Shown here one piece after another: positions 25,130 through 34,190 of a stretch of 64,000 nt of DNA (positions are counted from its first letter, which is position 1; each line of letters begins with the position of its first letter). This DNA is from Streptomyces sp. Z26 (GTDB lineage Bacteria; Actinomycetota; Actinomycetes; Streptomycetales; Streptomycetaceae). The DNA lies in NCBI RefSeq assembly GCF_003665095.1, contig NZ_RCHV01000002.1, positions 248,001 through 312,000 of the forward strand, given 5' to 3'. The translations under genes were made by a program, and so were the position numbers. The notes under the pieces were generated by a model that saw nothing but the letters and a program-made list of their open reading frames with translations, made no database searches and had not been told where the DNA came from.

Positions 25130-26032
25130 ATGCGACTCTTCGTCACCGGCGGATCGGGCTGGATCGGCTCGGCCGTCGTCCCCGAACTCCTCGACGCCGG
25201 ACACTCGGTGCTCGCCCTCGCCCGTTCCGAGGCGGCCGCCGCGAAGGTCGCGGGTCTCGGCGCCGAGGTGCTGCGCGGCGACGTCCAGGACCTCGACGTA
25301 CTGCGGTCCGGCGCCGAACGGACCGACGGCGTCGTCCACCTGGCGTTCCGTCACGACCTGGCATTCGCCGGGGACTTCGACACCGCCGTGCGCACCGACC
25401 GGGCCGTCATCGGCGCGATCGGCGCCCAACTCGCCGGTACGGACAGGCCGTTCGCCGTCTCCTCGGGTCTGGCCGCGGTACACCCCGGAGGGCTCGCCAC
25501 GGAGTCGGACCGGCCCGAGCCGTTCCCGGGCGCGGGCGGCCGGTTCGCCAACGAGCGCGCCGCGCTCGCCCTGGCCGACCGCGGGGTGCGCGCGATGTGC
25601 GTACGTTTCGCGCCGACCGTGCACGGGGCGGGCGACGGCGGGTTCGTCGCCCGGCTCGTCGAGGCCGCCCGCGCGCACGGCGTCTCCGCGTACCCGGGCG
25701 AGGGCGCCGCCCGCTGGCCCGCCGTGCACGTCGGGGACGCCGCGCGGGCCGTACGCCTCGCCGTCGAGCACGCCCCGGCGGGGTCGGTGCTGCACGCGGC
25801 GGCCGAGGAGGGCGTACGGGTACGCGCCCTGGCGGAGGCCATCGCCGGGCGGCTGGGCGTGGAGGCCCGGTCGCTGGACACCGCGGAGGCGGAGGCCCGC
25901 TTCGGCGTCCTCGGCACCTTCCTCGGCCTGGACAGCCCGGCGTCCAGCGCGGTGACCCGCGAACTGCTCGGCTGGGAGCCGTCCGGGCCGACCCTGCTCC
26001 AGGACGTCGAGGCGGGCGCGTACACGGACTGA
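25130..26032 (+). CDS. NAD-dependent epimerase/dehydratase-family (extended SDR) protein
   Basis: A 300-aa extended/atypical SDR beginning MRLFVTGGSGWIGSAVVPEL (TGGSGWIG cofactor motif). VSSGLAA replaces the usual catalytic Ser region, and the expected Y-x3-K appears as F-x-N-E-R (GGRFANERAALAL), so the canonical catalytic Tyr is missing. This is typical of the group that binds NAD(P)H but reduces differently or serves as a sensor. It follows the TetR gene and has a GGGAGACC ribosome site. Confidence 0.85.
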   Translation: MRLFVTGGSGWIGSAVVPELLDAGHSVLALARSEAAAAKVAGLGAEVLRGDVQDLDVLRSGAERTDGVVHLAFRHDLAFAGDFDTAVRTDRAVIGAIGAQLAGTDRPFAVSSGLAAVHPGGLATESDRPEPFPGAGGRFANERAALALADRGVRAMCVRFAPTVHGAGDGGFVARLVEAARAHGVSAYPGEGAARWPAVHVGDAARAVRLAVEHAPAGSVLHAAAEEGVRVRALAEAIAGRLGVEARSLDTAEAEARFGVLGTFLGLDSPASSAVTRELLGWEPSGPTLLQDVEAGAYTD

Positions 26033-26064
26033 GTTGCCTCCCGTCAGACCGAGGGTTCTCTCCG

Positions 26065-27033
26065 TCAGGGGGCGACGCGCAGGACCAGCTTGCCGCGGGT
26101 GCGGCCCGTCTCGCCGCGGGTGTGTGCGTCGGCGGCCCGGTCCAGCGGGAAGACGTCCTCGACGGCCACCCGTACGTCGCCCGCGTCGATCAGCTCCGCG
26201 ACGCGGGTCAGCGCGGGCGCGTCCGGCTCCACCAGGAACGGGCTCGTACGGACGCCCGACTCGTCGGCCGCCGCCCGCAGTTCGGGGGAGACACCGGCGG
26301 GAACGGCGACCAACAGGCCGCCGGGGCGCAGCACTCCGAGCGAGCGGGTGGCGGTGCGGTCGTGGTCGTCGCCGACGAGGTCGAGGACGACGTCCACCTT
26401 CCCCGCCTCGTCCTCGAACCGGGCGGTGGTGTGGTCGATGACCTGTTCGGCGCCCAACTCCGTGAGCCAGGCGTGCCGTTCGGCGCGCGCCGTACCCACG
26501 ACGGTGGCGCCCAGGTGCCGCGCGAACTGCACGGCGAGGTGGCCGACGCCTCCGGCGGCGGCGTGGACGAGCACGCGCTGACCGGCCTGGAGCCCGGCGG
26601 TGTCGACCAGCGCCTGCCAGGCGGTCAGCGCGGCGAGCGGTACGGCGGCCGCCTCCTCGTGGTCGAGACGCGCGGGCTTCCGCGCGAACTGCCGGGCGGG
26701 GGCGGTGACGTACTCGGCGTAGCCGCCCGCCTGGCGGGGGAACCACGGCATCCCGTACACCTCGTCGCCGGGCCGGAGCGTGGTCACGCCGAAGCCGACC
26801 TCCTCGACGACGCCGGACACGTCCCAGCCGAGGACGAACGGCGGCGCGCCGAGGACGCCCGCCATGCCGGAGCCCGAACGGGTCTTCCAGTCAACGGGGT
26901 TGACCCCGGCGGCACGCACCCGTACGAGCACCTCGGTCGGCAGCGGTTCGGGGCGCGGCACGTCGGCGACGCGCAGGACCTCGGGGCCGCCGAAGGCGTC
27001 CTGGACGACCGCGCGCATGGTGGGTGTGGACAT
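26065..27033 (-). CDS. MDR-family NADPH:quinone oxidoreductase
   Basis: A 322-aa zinc-independent MDR: N-terminal AAGVNPVDWKTRSGSG and GWDVSGVVEEV, then VHAAAGGVGHLAVQFARHLG for NADPH. It is related to, but clearly distinct from, the MDR at 15094. It is divergent from the HxlR regulator at 27182 with a perfect palindrome between them, a common arrangement in which HxlR proteins sense quinones or aldehydes and induce the reductase. Confidence 0.9.
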   Translation of the reverse strand: MSTPTMRAVVQDAFGGPEVLRVADVPRPEPLPTEVLVRVRAAGVNPVDWKTRSGSGMAGVLGAPPFVLGWDVSGVVEEVGFGVTTLRPGDEVYGMPWFPRQAGGYAEYVTAPARQFARKPARLDHEEAAAVPLAALTAWQALVDTAGLQAGQRVLVHAAAGGVGHLAVQFARHLGATVVGTARAERHAWLTELGAEQVIDHTTARFEDEAGKVDVVLDLVGDDHDRTATRSLGVLRPGGLLVAVPAGVSPELRAAADESGVRTSPFLVEPDAPALTRVAELIDAGDVRVAVEDVFPLDRAADAHTRGETGRTRGKLVLRVAP

Positions 27034-27110
27034 GAGGGACCAACTCCTGTGGAGCAGACGGGAAGGGTGCCGGGCGGGGGGCCGTGGGCGCCGCCCGGCG
27101 ATGTCGGGAA

Positions 27111-27128
27111 CGTATGCCCCGGCATACG
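27111..27128. promoter_or_regulatory. Operator between MDR and HxlR genes
   Basis: CGTATGCC and GGCATACG arms surround CC, 54 bp before the HxlR ATG and 78 bp from the divergent MDR start. It is likely the HxlR binding site. Confidence 0.65.
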
Positions 27129-27181
27129 GTTACCCGCAAGGGCGGGAACTTCCCATAGGAAAGCATGGAGGTCAGGGCGGT

Positions 27182-27553
27182 ATGACGACGACATGCGCCA
27201 CGGGCGTACACAGCGATCACGACGTGTACGCGGCACAGTGCCCGTGCCGCGCGATGCTGAACCTGCTGGCCAACAAGTGGTCCGCGCTCGCCATCGGCGC
27301 CATGGAGGACGGCCCGCAGCGCTTCAGCCGCCTCCAGGACCGGCTCCAGGGGGTGAGCGCGAAGGTGCTCACGCAGACGCTGCGCCGCCTGGAGGACGCC
27401 GGGCTGGTGGAGCGGACGGTCTACCCGGAGATCCCGCCGCACGTGGAGTACGCCCTGACGCCGCTCGGGAGCGGCGCGGCGGTGCCGCTGCGGGCGCTGC
27501 GCGCGTGGGTGGAGGACAACCTGGACCGTACGGCCGCGGGGTGCGCGGACTGA
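27182..27553 (+). CDS. HxlR-family winged-helix regulator
   Basis: A 123-aa HxlR protein with family signatures: CPCRAMLNLLANKWSALAIG (the conserved Cys and the KW element), RFSRLQDRLQGVSAKVLTQT, LRRLEDAGLVERTVYPEIPP and VEYALTPLG. Cys residues near the start (CPCR) may be redox-sensitive, as in other family members. It is predicted to regulate the divergent MDR gene and itself. Confidence 0.92.
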   Translation: MTTTCATGVHSDHDVYAAQCPCRAMLNLLANKWSALAIGAMEDGPQRFSRLQDRLQGVSAKVLTQTLRRLEDAGLVERTVYPEIPPHVEYALTPLGSGAAVPLRALRAWVEDNLDRTAAGCAD

Positions 27554-27993
27554 GCCGGGGCGGCGGCGGGTGCGGGACGAGAAACGCGGCGGGGACGGCG
27601 GCGGCCGGACGGGCTTGAGGGAATCTTTTCCTTTCCCTCTCGGTGCGTCCGCCGGTAACCCCCTCACGCGCACGAGAACACCCGATGCAACGTGGAAACG
27701 GCGTTTAAAACGATCCAGTCCACGCATACGGTCACGGGAGCCATGATTTTTTAGTTTGCGCTTCAAGCATTCCAAGGGGGCATTGCGCGGTATCCCCCAG
27801 AAGGGCACATAACGAACCCGGCCTCGAAGCATGACACTTCGGGCACGGCGGACCGCGGCCGTATTGCCTCCCGCGAATGTTCCGTGCAATGCTTCCCTGC
27901 CGCCGACTCGGCGCCATCCTTGCTCATTCTTGTTCCTGGGGGCCTCGCATGCCCGCTCCATGTTTACGCGTTTCCGTTTTCGAGGAAGCTCCC
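27554..27993. other. 440-bp A/T-richer intergenic region
   Basis: Less GC-rich than its surroundings, with CGTTTAAAACG (27702-27712) and runs of T and A. Several short frames exist on both strands but none shows streptomycete codon usage or a ribosome site. It may contain a promoter or a small RNA; I cannot support a specific one. Confidence 0.35.
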
Positions 27994-28218
27994 ATGCCCC
28001 TCGCCGCCACGGAACCGCCCGACACGGCGCACGGACTCCCCGCCGCTCCCCTCACGGCCGTACGCGCCCCCCTCGGGCGCGCCACCGGCCGTACACGCCA
28101 CGCCCTTTCCGTACGGCCCTCGCCCCGGGAAGGCGGCACCGTCGCGCGGCACGAGGAATTCCCGTCTCACATACGCGTACACGTGCGCATACGCCTCCAC
28201 ACCGCAGCCGGAGTGTGA
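27994..28218 (+). CDS. Doubtful small Arg/Pro-rich ORF
   Basis: A 74-aa frame beginning MPLAATEPPDTAHGLPAAPL, with GAGGAAG five bases before the ATG and its stop 3 nt before the SgcJ-like gene. Third codon positions are GC-rich but less so than in neighbouring genes, and the product has no recognisable domain. It may be a real small protein coupled to the next gene or a chance frame. Confidence 0.3.
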   Translation: MPLAATEPPDTAHGLPAAPLTAVRAPLGRATGRTRHALSVRPSPREGGTVARHEEFPSHIRVHVRIRLHTAAGV

Positions 28219-28221
28219 ACC

Positions 28222-28644
28222 GTGTCCCTTTCCGACGACAAGGAAATCCGCGCCCTCTGGGACGCGATGGCCCACGCATGGGAATCGGGCGACGCGGAGG
28301 CGTTCGCGGCCGTCTTCGAATCCGACTGCGATTTCACGACCGTACGTGGCGAGAAACCGCCCGGCCGCGCCGGTGTCGCCGCCGGGCACGCCCACCTTTT
28401 CCGTACGGCATTCCGCGGCACCCGCCTTTCGGTGCGCGTCCGCGCGGTCCGCGCGCTGACCCCGGAGCTGGCCACGGTGGACGTCGAGTCGGACGTCGTC
28501 GGCGCCGACGGTACGGCGCTGGTGACCACGCACGCGCTCGCCGTGGCCCGGAAGGGGACGGACGGGGCCTGGCTGATCGCCGCGTTCCACAACATGGTCC
28601 CGGCACCCCGCCCGCCCGACGCGCCGGACCCCTCAGGGGAGTAG
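28222..28644 (+). CDS. SgcJ/EcaC-type SnoaL-like fold protein
   Basis: A 140-aa NTF2/SnoaL-like protein: IRALWDAMAHAWESGDAEAF near the N-terminus, FTTVRGEKPPGRAGVAAGHA, and ALAVARKGTDGAWLIAAFHN in the C-terminal strand. Such proteins (DUF4440-like, SgcJ/EcaC) occur in secondary metabolism and stress settings; the reaction is unclear. It begins with GTG. Confidence 0.8.
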   Translation: MSLSDDKEIRALWDAMAHAWESGDAEAFAAVFESDCDFTTVRGEKPPGRAGVAAGHAHLFRTAFRGTRLSVRVRAVRALTPELATVDVESDVVGADGTALVTTHALAVARKGTDGAWLIAAFHNMVPAPRPPDAPDPSGE

Positions 28645-28718
28645 CGCGCGGCGCGCTCGCCGGGACAGCCGCAGGTACACGGGGGCCGTGTTCATTCGAG
28701 AAGGAATCGGAGCAGGAC

Positions 28719-30068
28719 ATGCTCAGGCAGAACAGCACCCCGTTGCGCGTGGTCGTCGCCCTGGCGGTGGCGGGCGGTCTCCTCACCGCCTGCGGCGACG
28801 AGGGTGACGAGGGGTCGGAGAACTCCCTCAGCGTGCTCATGGTCGACAACCCGCAGATGATCGACCTCCAGAAGCTGACGGCCGAGCACTTCACGAAGGA
28901 CACCGGCGTCAAGGTCGACTTCACGGTGATGCCGGAGAACGAGGTCCGCGAGGAGATCCGGAAGGACTTCTCGAACCAGTCCGGGAAGTACGACGTCGCC
29001 ACCGTCAGCAACTACGAGGTCCCGATCTACGCCAAGAACCGCTGGCTGCACGCCCTCGACCCGTTCGTCTACCAGGACAAGGGCTTCGCCCCCGAGGACA
29101 TCCTGACGCCGATGCAGGTGTCCCTGAGCGGCGAGGACGGCAAGACGTACGGCACGCCCTTCTACGGCGAGTCGTCCATCCTCATGTACCGCAAGGACAT
29201 CTTCGCCAAGGCCGGTCTGAAGATGCCCGCGAACCCCACCTGGGACGAGGTCGCGGAGCTTGCGGCGGAGGTGGAGGGCGCGGAGAAGGGCATGGCGGGC
29301 ATCTGCCTGCGCGGGCTGCCCGGTTGGGGCGAGGTCATCGCGCCACTGACCACGGTGGTCAACACGATGGGCGGCACCTGGTTCGACGAGGACTGGCAAG
29401 CGCGCCTGGACTCGCCGGAGTTCGAGAAGGCGACGAAGTTCTACGTGGACCTCGTCCGCGAGCACGGCGAGCCGGACGCGGCCCGGTCCGGGTACGCGGA
29501 GTGCCTGAACAACATGACGCAGGGCAAGGCCGCCATGTGGTACGACGCGACGGCGGGCGCGGGGTCGCTGGAGGCGGACCGTTCGCCGGTGAAGGACCGG
29601 ATCGGCTACGTCCCGGCGCCGGTCGAGAAGACCAGGAGCTCCGGCTGGCTGTACACCTGGGCCTGGGCCATGCAGAAGGTGTCGGGGAACGCGGAGAACG
29701 CGTGGAAGTTCATCTCGTGGGCCTCCGGCAAGGAGTACGAGGAACTGGTCGGCAAGGAGGTCGGCTGGGCGAACGTACCGGCGGGCAAGCGCGCCTCCAC
29801 GTACGAGATCCCCGAGTACCAGCAGGACGCCAAGGAGTTCTACGAGGTCACGCACGACGCCATCGACAAGGCCGACCCTCGTAACCCTGGCGTCCAGCAA
29901 CGTCCCGCGCCCGGCATCCAGTTCGTCGGAATCCCCGAGTTCACCGACCTCGGCACCAAGGTCTCGCACGAGATCAGCGCCGCGATCGCCGGGAAGCAGT
30001 CCGTCGACGACGCCCTCACGAAGTCGCAGAAGCTGGCCGAGAAGGTGGGCCGCAAGTACCAGCGTTGA
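28719..30068 (+). CDS. ABC-transporter sugar/polyol-binding lipoprotein (orphan)
   Basis: A 449-aa family-1 extracellular solute-binding protein. The lipoprotein signal ends in the lipobox LLTAC (Cys about residue 25). The mature part has the domain pattern of polyol/sugar binders: VDFTVMPENEVREEIRKDFS, YDVATVSNYEVPIYAKNRWL, YGTPFYGESSILMYRKDIFA and SSGWLYTWAWAMQ. It captures a sugar or polyol outside the cell for an ABC importer. No permease or ATPase gene follows; a strong hairpin and a convergent TetR gene do. It must work with permeases encoded elsewhere or be a relic of a larger operon. Confidence 0.88.
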   Translation: MLRQNSTPLRVVVALAVAGGLLTACGDEGDEGSENSLSVLMVDNPQMIDLQKLTAEHFTKDTGVKVDFTVMPENEVREEIRKDFSNQSGKYDVATVSNYEVPIYAKNRWLHALDPFVYQDKGFAPEDILTPMQVSLSGEDGKTYGTPFYGESSILMYRKDIFAKAGLKMPANPTWDEVAELAAEVEGAEKGMAGICLRGLPGWGEVIAPLTTVVNTMGGTWFDEDWQARLDSPEFEKATKFYVDLVREHGEPDAARSGYAECLNNMTQGKAAMWYDATAGAGSLEADRSPVKDRIGYVPAPVEKTRSSGWLYTWAWAMQKVSGNAENAWKFISWASGKEYEELVGKEVGWANVPAGKRASTYEIPEYQQDAKEFYEVTHDAIDKADPRNPGVQQRPAPGIQFVGIPEFTDLGTKVSHEISAAIAGKQSVDDALTKSQKLAEKVGRKYQR

Positions 30069-30079
30069 GCCAGGGCTCA

Positions 30080-30127
30080 CGGGCCCCGGAGTCGCGGCGT
30101 GGTCAACCGCCGCGACTCCGGGGCCCG
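30080..30127. terminator. Strong bidirectional hairpin terminator
   Basis: CGGGCCCCGGAGTCGCGGCG (30080-30099) pairs perfectly with its complement at 30108-30127 around an 8-nt loop. It lies 12 bp after the solute-binding protein stop and before the convergent TetR stop. It has no U-tract, as is common in Streptomyces. Confidence 0.8.
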
Positions 30128-30164
30128 TTCGGCTTTCCGGGACCGAACGGGCCCCCTGGAGAGG

Positions 30165-30815
30165 TCAGTCGCCCGTACCGGTACGGGTGGCCGCGTGACC
30201 CGGTCGGTCGCGCACGAGGCGTTCGACGAGCACCTGCCAGCCGTCGCCCAAGGCGCCGTCCGCCTCCGGGGGCGGGTCGGGCGAGCCGCCCATCGACAGG
30301 TACAGCAGCAGCGGCCCCTCCAGCGCGGCGGAGAGCTGGAGGGTGAGGACGTCGAGGTCGGGCACGTCCGGCACGGCCCGGCCCAGCAGCATGCGCAGGT
30401 GCAGCTGCGAGAGGCTGGCGTCGCCCACCGGGACCGGCTGGCCACGGTCGAGGGCGGCCCGTGACACGGCGAAGTGCCGGTGCAGGAACGTGATCCGGGC
30501 GCGGCCGTAGGCGATCAGCCGCGCGACCGGGTCCGCGCCCGGCCCGAGGGGCGGCGGGCCGGAGAGGACCTGTTCCTGGAAGGCGCGCTCGTCGGCGTCG
30601 AGCAGCGCGCGGAAGATCCCGGCCCGGGTGCCGAAGCGGCGGAAGACCGTGCCCTTGCCCAGCCCGGCGCGTTCGGCCAGTCCGTCCATGGTGACCTGTT
30701 CGGCGCCCAGTTCGGTGAGCATCTCCCGCGCGACCCCGAGGAGTCGCTCGCGGTTGCGCGCCGCGTCGGCGCGCTCCGCGCGGGGCTTCCCGAAGGGGAC
30801 CAATGACCGTTCCAC
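30165..30815 (-). CDS. TetR-family regulator
   Basis: A 216-aa regulator: VTMDGLAERAGLGKGTVFRR and FGTRAGIFRALLDADERAF form the HTH and following helix, then a C-terminal ligand domain (LSQLHLRMLLGRAVPDVPDL). It starts with GTG and is divergent from the flavodoxin-like reductase at 31041 (225-bp gap), the usual layout for a TetR controlling an azoreductase-type enzyme. Confidence 0.88.
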   Translation of the reverse strand: MERSLVPFGKPRAERADAARNRERLLGVAREMLTELGAEQVTMDGLAERAGLGKGTVFRRFGTRAGIFRALLDADERAFQEQVLSGPPPLGPGADPVARLIAYGRARITFLHRHFAVSRAALDRGQPVPVGDASLSQLHLRMLLGRAVPDVPDLDVLTLQLSAALEGPLLLYLSMGGSPDPPPEADGALGDGWQVLVERLVRDRPGHAATRTGTGD

Positions 30816-31040
30816 CCGCCCAATCTAACGTCGGGAATAGAAGCGGGGTGAAGTCCGGTTATGCTGGCGAGCAAGCGACGCGCCGGGGCGGTGGGCGGCG
30901 TCCGGCCGCCCCGGCCTACCCGGACGCCGCCCGCCACCCACCGCTCCCATCCGGCCGGTGCGCCCCCGCCACCACCGGGCCGAGGCGCACCGCCACCGCC
31001 GTGACCACCCGTACCGACGCACCCCTCCGAGGAGTCCGTG

Positions 31041-31673
31041 ATGAACCTCTTCCGTCTCGACGCGAGCATCCTTCCCCGCACCTCCGGCAGCGCCGAGCTG
31101 GCCGACCTGGCCGAGGCCGAGTGGACCGGCGCGCACCCCGACGGCACCGTCGTACGCCGTCACCTGGGCACCGACCCGCTGCCCGCGGACGCGTGGGCGA
31201 CGGCCACCCTCGCCGCGTTCACGCCGAAGGCGGACCGCACCCCGGAGCAGCGCGCGGCGGGCGCGCTGGGCGCCCGGCTCGCGGCGGAGCTCCAGGACGC
31301 CGACGCGGCGATCCTGGCCGTGCCCCTCTACAACTTCGGCGTCTCCCAGCACTTCAAGACCTGGGCCGACCTGGTGATCGCGGGCGCCGGACCCACCACC
31401 CCGCTGCTGAAGGGCACCCCCACCGTGCTCGTCACGACGCTCGGCGGCGGTTACGGGCCGGGCACGCCGAAGGAGGGCTGGGACCACTCCACGCCGTACC
31501 TGGAGCGGGTGCTCGCGGACGTCTGGCAGGCCGAACTGACCGTCGTACGGCGCGAACTCACCCTCGCCGCCGCCACCCCCGGCATGGAGGCCCTGCGCGG
31601 CATGGCCGAGGAGCAGCACGGCCGGGCGCGTACGGAGGCCCGCGACGCCGGGCAGGCCCTGGCCGGTCGCTGA
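31041..31673 (+). CDS. FMN-dependent NADH-azoreductase-like flavodoxin-fold protein
   Basis: A 210-aa flavodoxin-fold oxidoreductase. FMN-binding signs are MNLFRLDASILPRTSGSAEL (phosphate loop), AVPLYNFGVSQHFKTWADLV (P-x-Y-N-F motif) and TTLGGGYGPGTPKEGWDHST. AzoR-type enzymes reduce quinones and azo compounds with NADH. A GTG directly precedes the ATG (GTGATG); either could be used, with GGAG upstream. Probably regulated by the divergent TetR. Confidence 0.85.
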   Translation: MNLFRLDASILPRTSGSAELADLAEAEWTGAHPDGTVVRRHLGTDPLPADAWATATLAAFTPKADRTPEQRAAGALGARLAAELQDADAAILAVPLYNFGVSQHFKTWADLVIAGAGPTTPLLKGTPTVLVTTLGGGYGPGTPKEGWDHSTPYLERVLADVWQAELTVVRRELTLAAATPGMEALRGMAEEQHGRARTEARDAGQALAGR

Positions 31674-31901
31674 GACCCCCGGCACGCGCCCCGCACCGCC
31701 CGCGGTGCCCGCACGGCGGGAGGTACGGCCCGTACGGCTGGACCGGAGCGTACGGGCGGGACGGGCCGTACGGGCGGGGCGGGGGCGTACGGGCCGGCGC
31801 CGGGGCGCGGTGTGACGGCGGCGCGCGCCCCGGCGTACCGTGGGGCGGCGGTGGCGCCGGACGTGCCGCGACACCTCGCGCGACCGCCCCCTGGAGACAC
31901 C

Positions 31902-33107
31902 GTGCCCGTCGGCTACCTGCTCACCGTGGTCTTCCTCGCCACCGGCACGCTGTGCGCGCTGAAACCCCTCCGGCGCCCTCTCGCCCTCGCCCGCCCCGGC
32001 TTCCTGCTCGGCGTCGTCTTCGTCGAACTCCCCTTCCTCTTCCTCGCGTTGCTGGCGCTCGCGTCGGCCGTCGCCGCCGCGGGCGGCGACCTCGACGGCT
32101 TCCCCGGTACGGCGCTCGCCGTGGCCGCCGGGGCGACCGCCGCCGGTCTCGCGGTCGTCGCCGTACGCGGCCTGCGCGACCGGGGCCGGATCAGGCGGGC
32201 CGTGGCGGAGGGCCTGGGCGCGCGCTGGCAGGCCGCCGCGGAGACCCGCCCGGGACGGCGGCTGCGCGGCCGCACCCCGGCACGGGCCCTGCTCGGCCCG
32301 TTCTTCCGGCGCCACCGGCACGTACGGCACGTGGCGGACCTCCCGTACGGCGACGCGGGGCCCCGGCAGCTCCTCGACGTCTACCACCACCGCGCGCTCC
32401 CCACCGGCGCGCCCGTCCTCGTCCATCTGCACGGCGGGAGCTTCCTGCGGGGCCGCAAGGACACCCAGTCGCTGCCGCTGCTCCACCGCCTCGCGGCCGA
32501 CGGCTGGCTGTGCGTCAGCGCCAACTACCGGCTGCGCCCGACCGCCCGGCACCCCGACGAGCTGGTCGACGCGAAACGGATTCTGGCCTGGGTACGCGCG
32601 CACGCGCACGAGTACGGCGGCGACCCCGCGACCCTCGTCGTGTCGGGCAGTTCGGCGGGCGGCCACATCGCGGCGATGGCCGCGCTCACGGCGGGCGACC
32701 GGGAGTTCCAGCCCGGTTTCGAGGACGCCGACACCTCGGTCAGCGCCGCCGTCTGCCTCGGCGCGTACTACGGCACGCACCCCGACGGCGGCCCCCGTTC
32801 GGCGCCCCCGGCCAGGATCACCGCGGACGCGCCACCGTTCCTGGTGGCCCACGGCGACCAGGACACGCTGGTCCCCGTGGAGAGCGCCCGCGCGTTCGCC
32901 GCGCGGCTGCGCGCCACCAGCGCCTCCCCCGTCGTCCTGGCCGAACTGCGCGGCGGGCACCACGCGTTCGACCTGTTCCACTCGCCGCGCTTCGAGGCGC
33001 TGATCGACGGGATCGCGGCGTTCGCCGCGGCGCTCCCCGGCGCCCGGGACACGAACACCGACGGGGAGCGGGACCGGGAACGGACCCCCGGCGGGGACTG
33101 CGCGTAG
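31902..33107 (+). CDS. Membrane-anchored alpha/beta-hydrolase esterase (HSL-like)
   Basis: A 401-aa protein. Residues 1-95 contain three hydrophobic helices. The rest is an esterase of the hormone-sensitive-lipase type: oxyanion HLHGGSF, nucleophile elbow VSGSSAGGHIAAM, acid in AHGDQDTLVP and His in GGHHAFDLF. The GTG at 31902, with GGAGA upstream, is chosen; an earlier in-frame start lacks a ribosome site. The preceding 228 bp is a run of CGTACGG-like words without a gene. Confidence 0.85.
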   Translation: MPVGYLLTVVFLATGTLCALKPLRRPLALARPGFLLGVVFVELPFLFLALLALASAVAAAGGDLDGFPGTALAVAAGATAAGLAVVAVRGLRDRGRIRRAVAEGLGARWQAAAETRPGRRLRGRTPARALLGPFFRRHRHVRHVADLPYGDAGPRQLLDVYHHRALPTGAPVLVHLHGGSFLRGRKDTQSLPLLHRLAADGWLCVSANYRLRPTARHPDELVDAKRILAWVRAHAHEYGGDPATLVVSGSSAGGHIAAMAALTAGDREFQPGFEDADTSVSAAVCLGAYYGTHPDGGPRSAPPARITADAPPFLVAHGDQDTLVPVESARAFAARLRATSASPVVLAELRGGHHAFDLFHSPRFEALIDGIAAFAAALPGARDTNTDGERDRERTPGGDCA

Positions 33108-33187
33108 CGCCACGTGCGCGGGGCGGCGTCGACAGCCCGTAGGGCCTCCGCTTAGGGTCCGGTAGCGGATCGACAAGGAGGCCGAAC

Positions 33188-33994
33188 GTGACCGTGCCGC
33201 ACGCCGAGCACCAGGACCGGAGCGGTGGACACCACCCGTACCTGCGCTACGTCGCCCTGGGCGACAGCACCACCGAGGGACTCGGTGACGGGGACGAGGA
33301 GTCCGGATACCGCGGTGTCGCCGACCGGTTCGCCGAACGGCTCGCGGCCACGTCCCCGGACCTGCGCTACGCCAACCTCGCCGTGCGCGGCTGCGGCACC
33401 GAGCACGTCCGTACGGTGCAGCTGCCCGCCGCCCTCGCCCTCGGCCCGGACCTGGCCACGGTGGTGGCGGGGGTGAACGACTTCCTCAAGCCGCGGTACG
33501 ACGTGGAGCGCGTCGTGGGGCACCTGGACGCGACGTTCGCGGCGCTGACCGGCGCCGGTACGCACGTCGTCACGCTCACCTTCCCCGACATCGGGCGGGT
33601 CGCGCCCGTGGCGCGGCCGATCGCGTCGCGCGCCCGCGCCCTCAACGCGGGCATCCGCGACTCCGCCACCCGGCACGGCGTCACCGTCGTGGACACCGGC
33701 GCGCACCCCGTGACCGTGGACCCGCGCATGTGGAGCCCGGACCGGCTGCACCTGTCGCCGCAGGGCCACGAGCGCATGGCGGCGGCCTTCGCGCAGGCGC
33801 TCGCCCTGCCCGGGGCCGACGACTCCTGGACGCTGCCGCTGCCCGAGCTGCCCACGCCCAAGCCGTGGGAGGCGGCGCGGGTGGAGGCCCAGTGGATCGG
33901 TACGTTCCTCGCCCCGTGGCTGCTGGGCCGCGTGGGCGGCCGCTCCTCGGGCAGCGGGCGTACGGGCAAGCGCCCGCTGCTCGCGCGGCTCTGA
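33188..33994 (+). CDS. Cytoplasmic SGNH/GDSL hydrolase
   Basis: A 268-aa SGNH hydrolase without a signal peptide: block I YVALGDSTTEGLGD, block III VVAGVNDFL (Asn-Asp) and block V SPDRLHLSPQGHERM (Asp-x2-His). The family is of the lysophospholipase/acyl-esterase type. A C-terminal extension of about 60 residues contains Trp-rich and basic segments. AAGGAGG precedes the GTG start. Substrate unknown. Confidence 0.88.
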   Translation: MTVPHAEHQDRSGGHHPYLRYVALGDSTTEGLGDGDEESGYRGVADRFAERLAATSPDLRYANLAVRGCGTEHVRTVQLPAALALGPDLATVVAGVNDFLKPRYDVERVVGHLDATFAALTGAGTHVVTLTFPDIGRVAPVARPIASRARALNAGIRDSATRHGVTVVDTGAHPVTVDPRMWSPDRLHLSPQGHERMAAAFAQALALPGADDSWTLPLPELPTPKPWEAARVEAQWIGTFLAPWLLGRVGGRSSGSGRTGKRPLLARL

Positions 33995-34190
33995 ACGCGC
34001 CCGTGGCGTACGGGAGTCGGGCCCACGGGTGCGTCAACGCGCGCTCCGGCACGGGGACTTCGCGCGTGTCGCAGGTACCGGACGTCCCAACAGCCCCTGT
34101 GTGCACCGGCGTCACACGCGGAGGCTCCATCGCGCCGTGACCCGGACGTACCGACTTGTGGGGGTCACGGCGGCGCACCATGCTGTGGGG

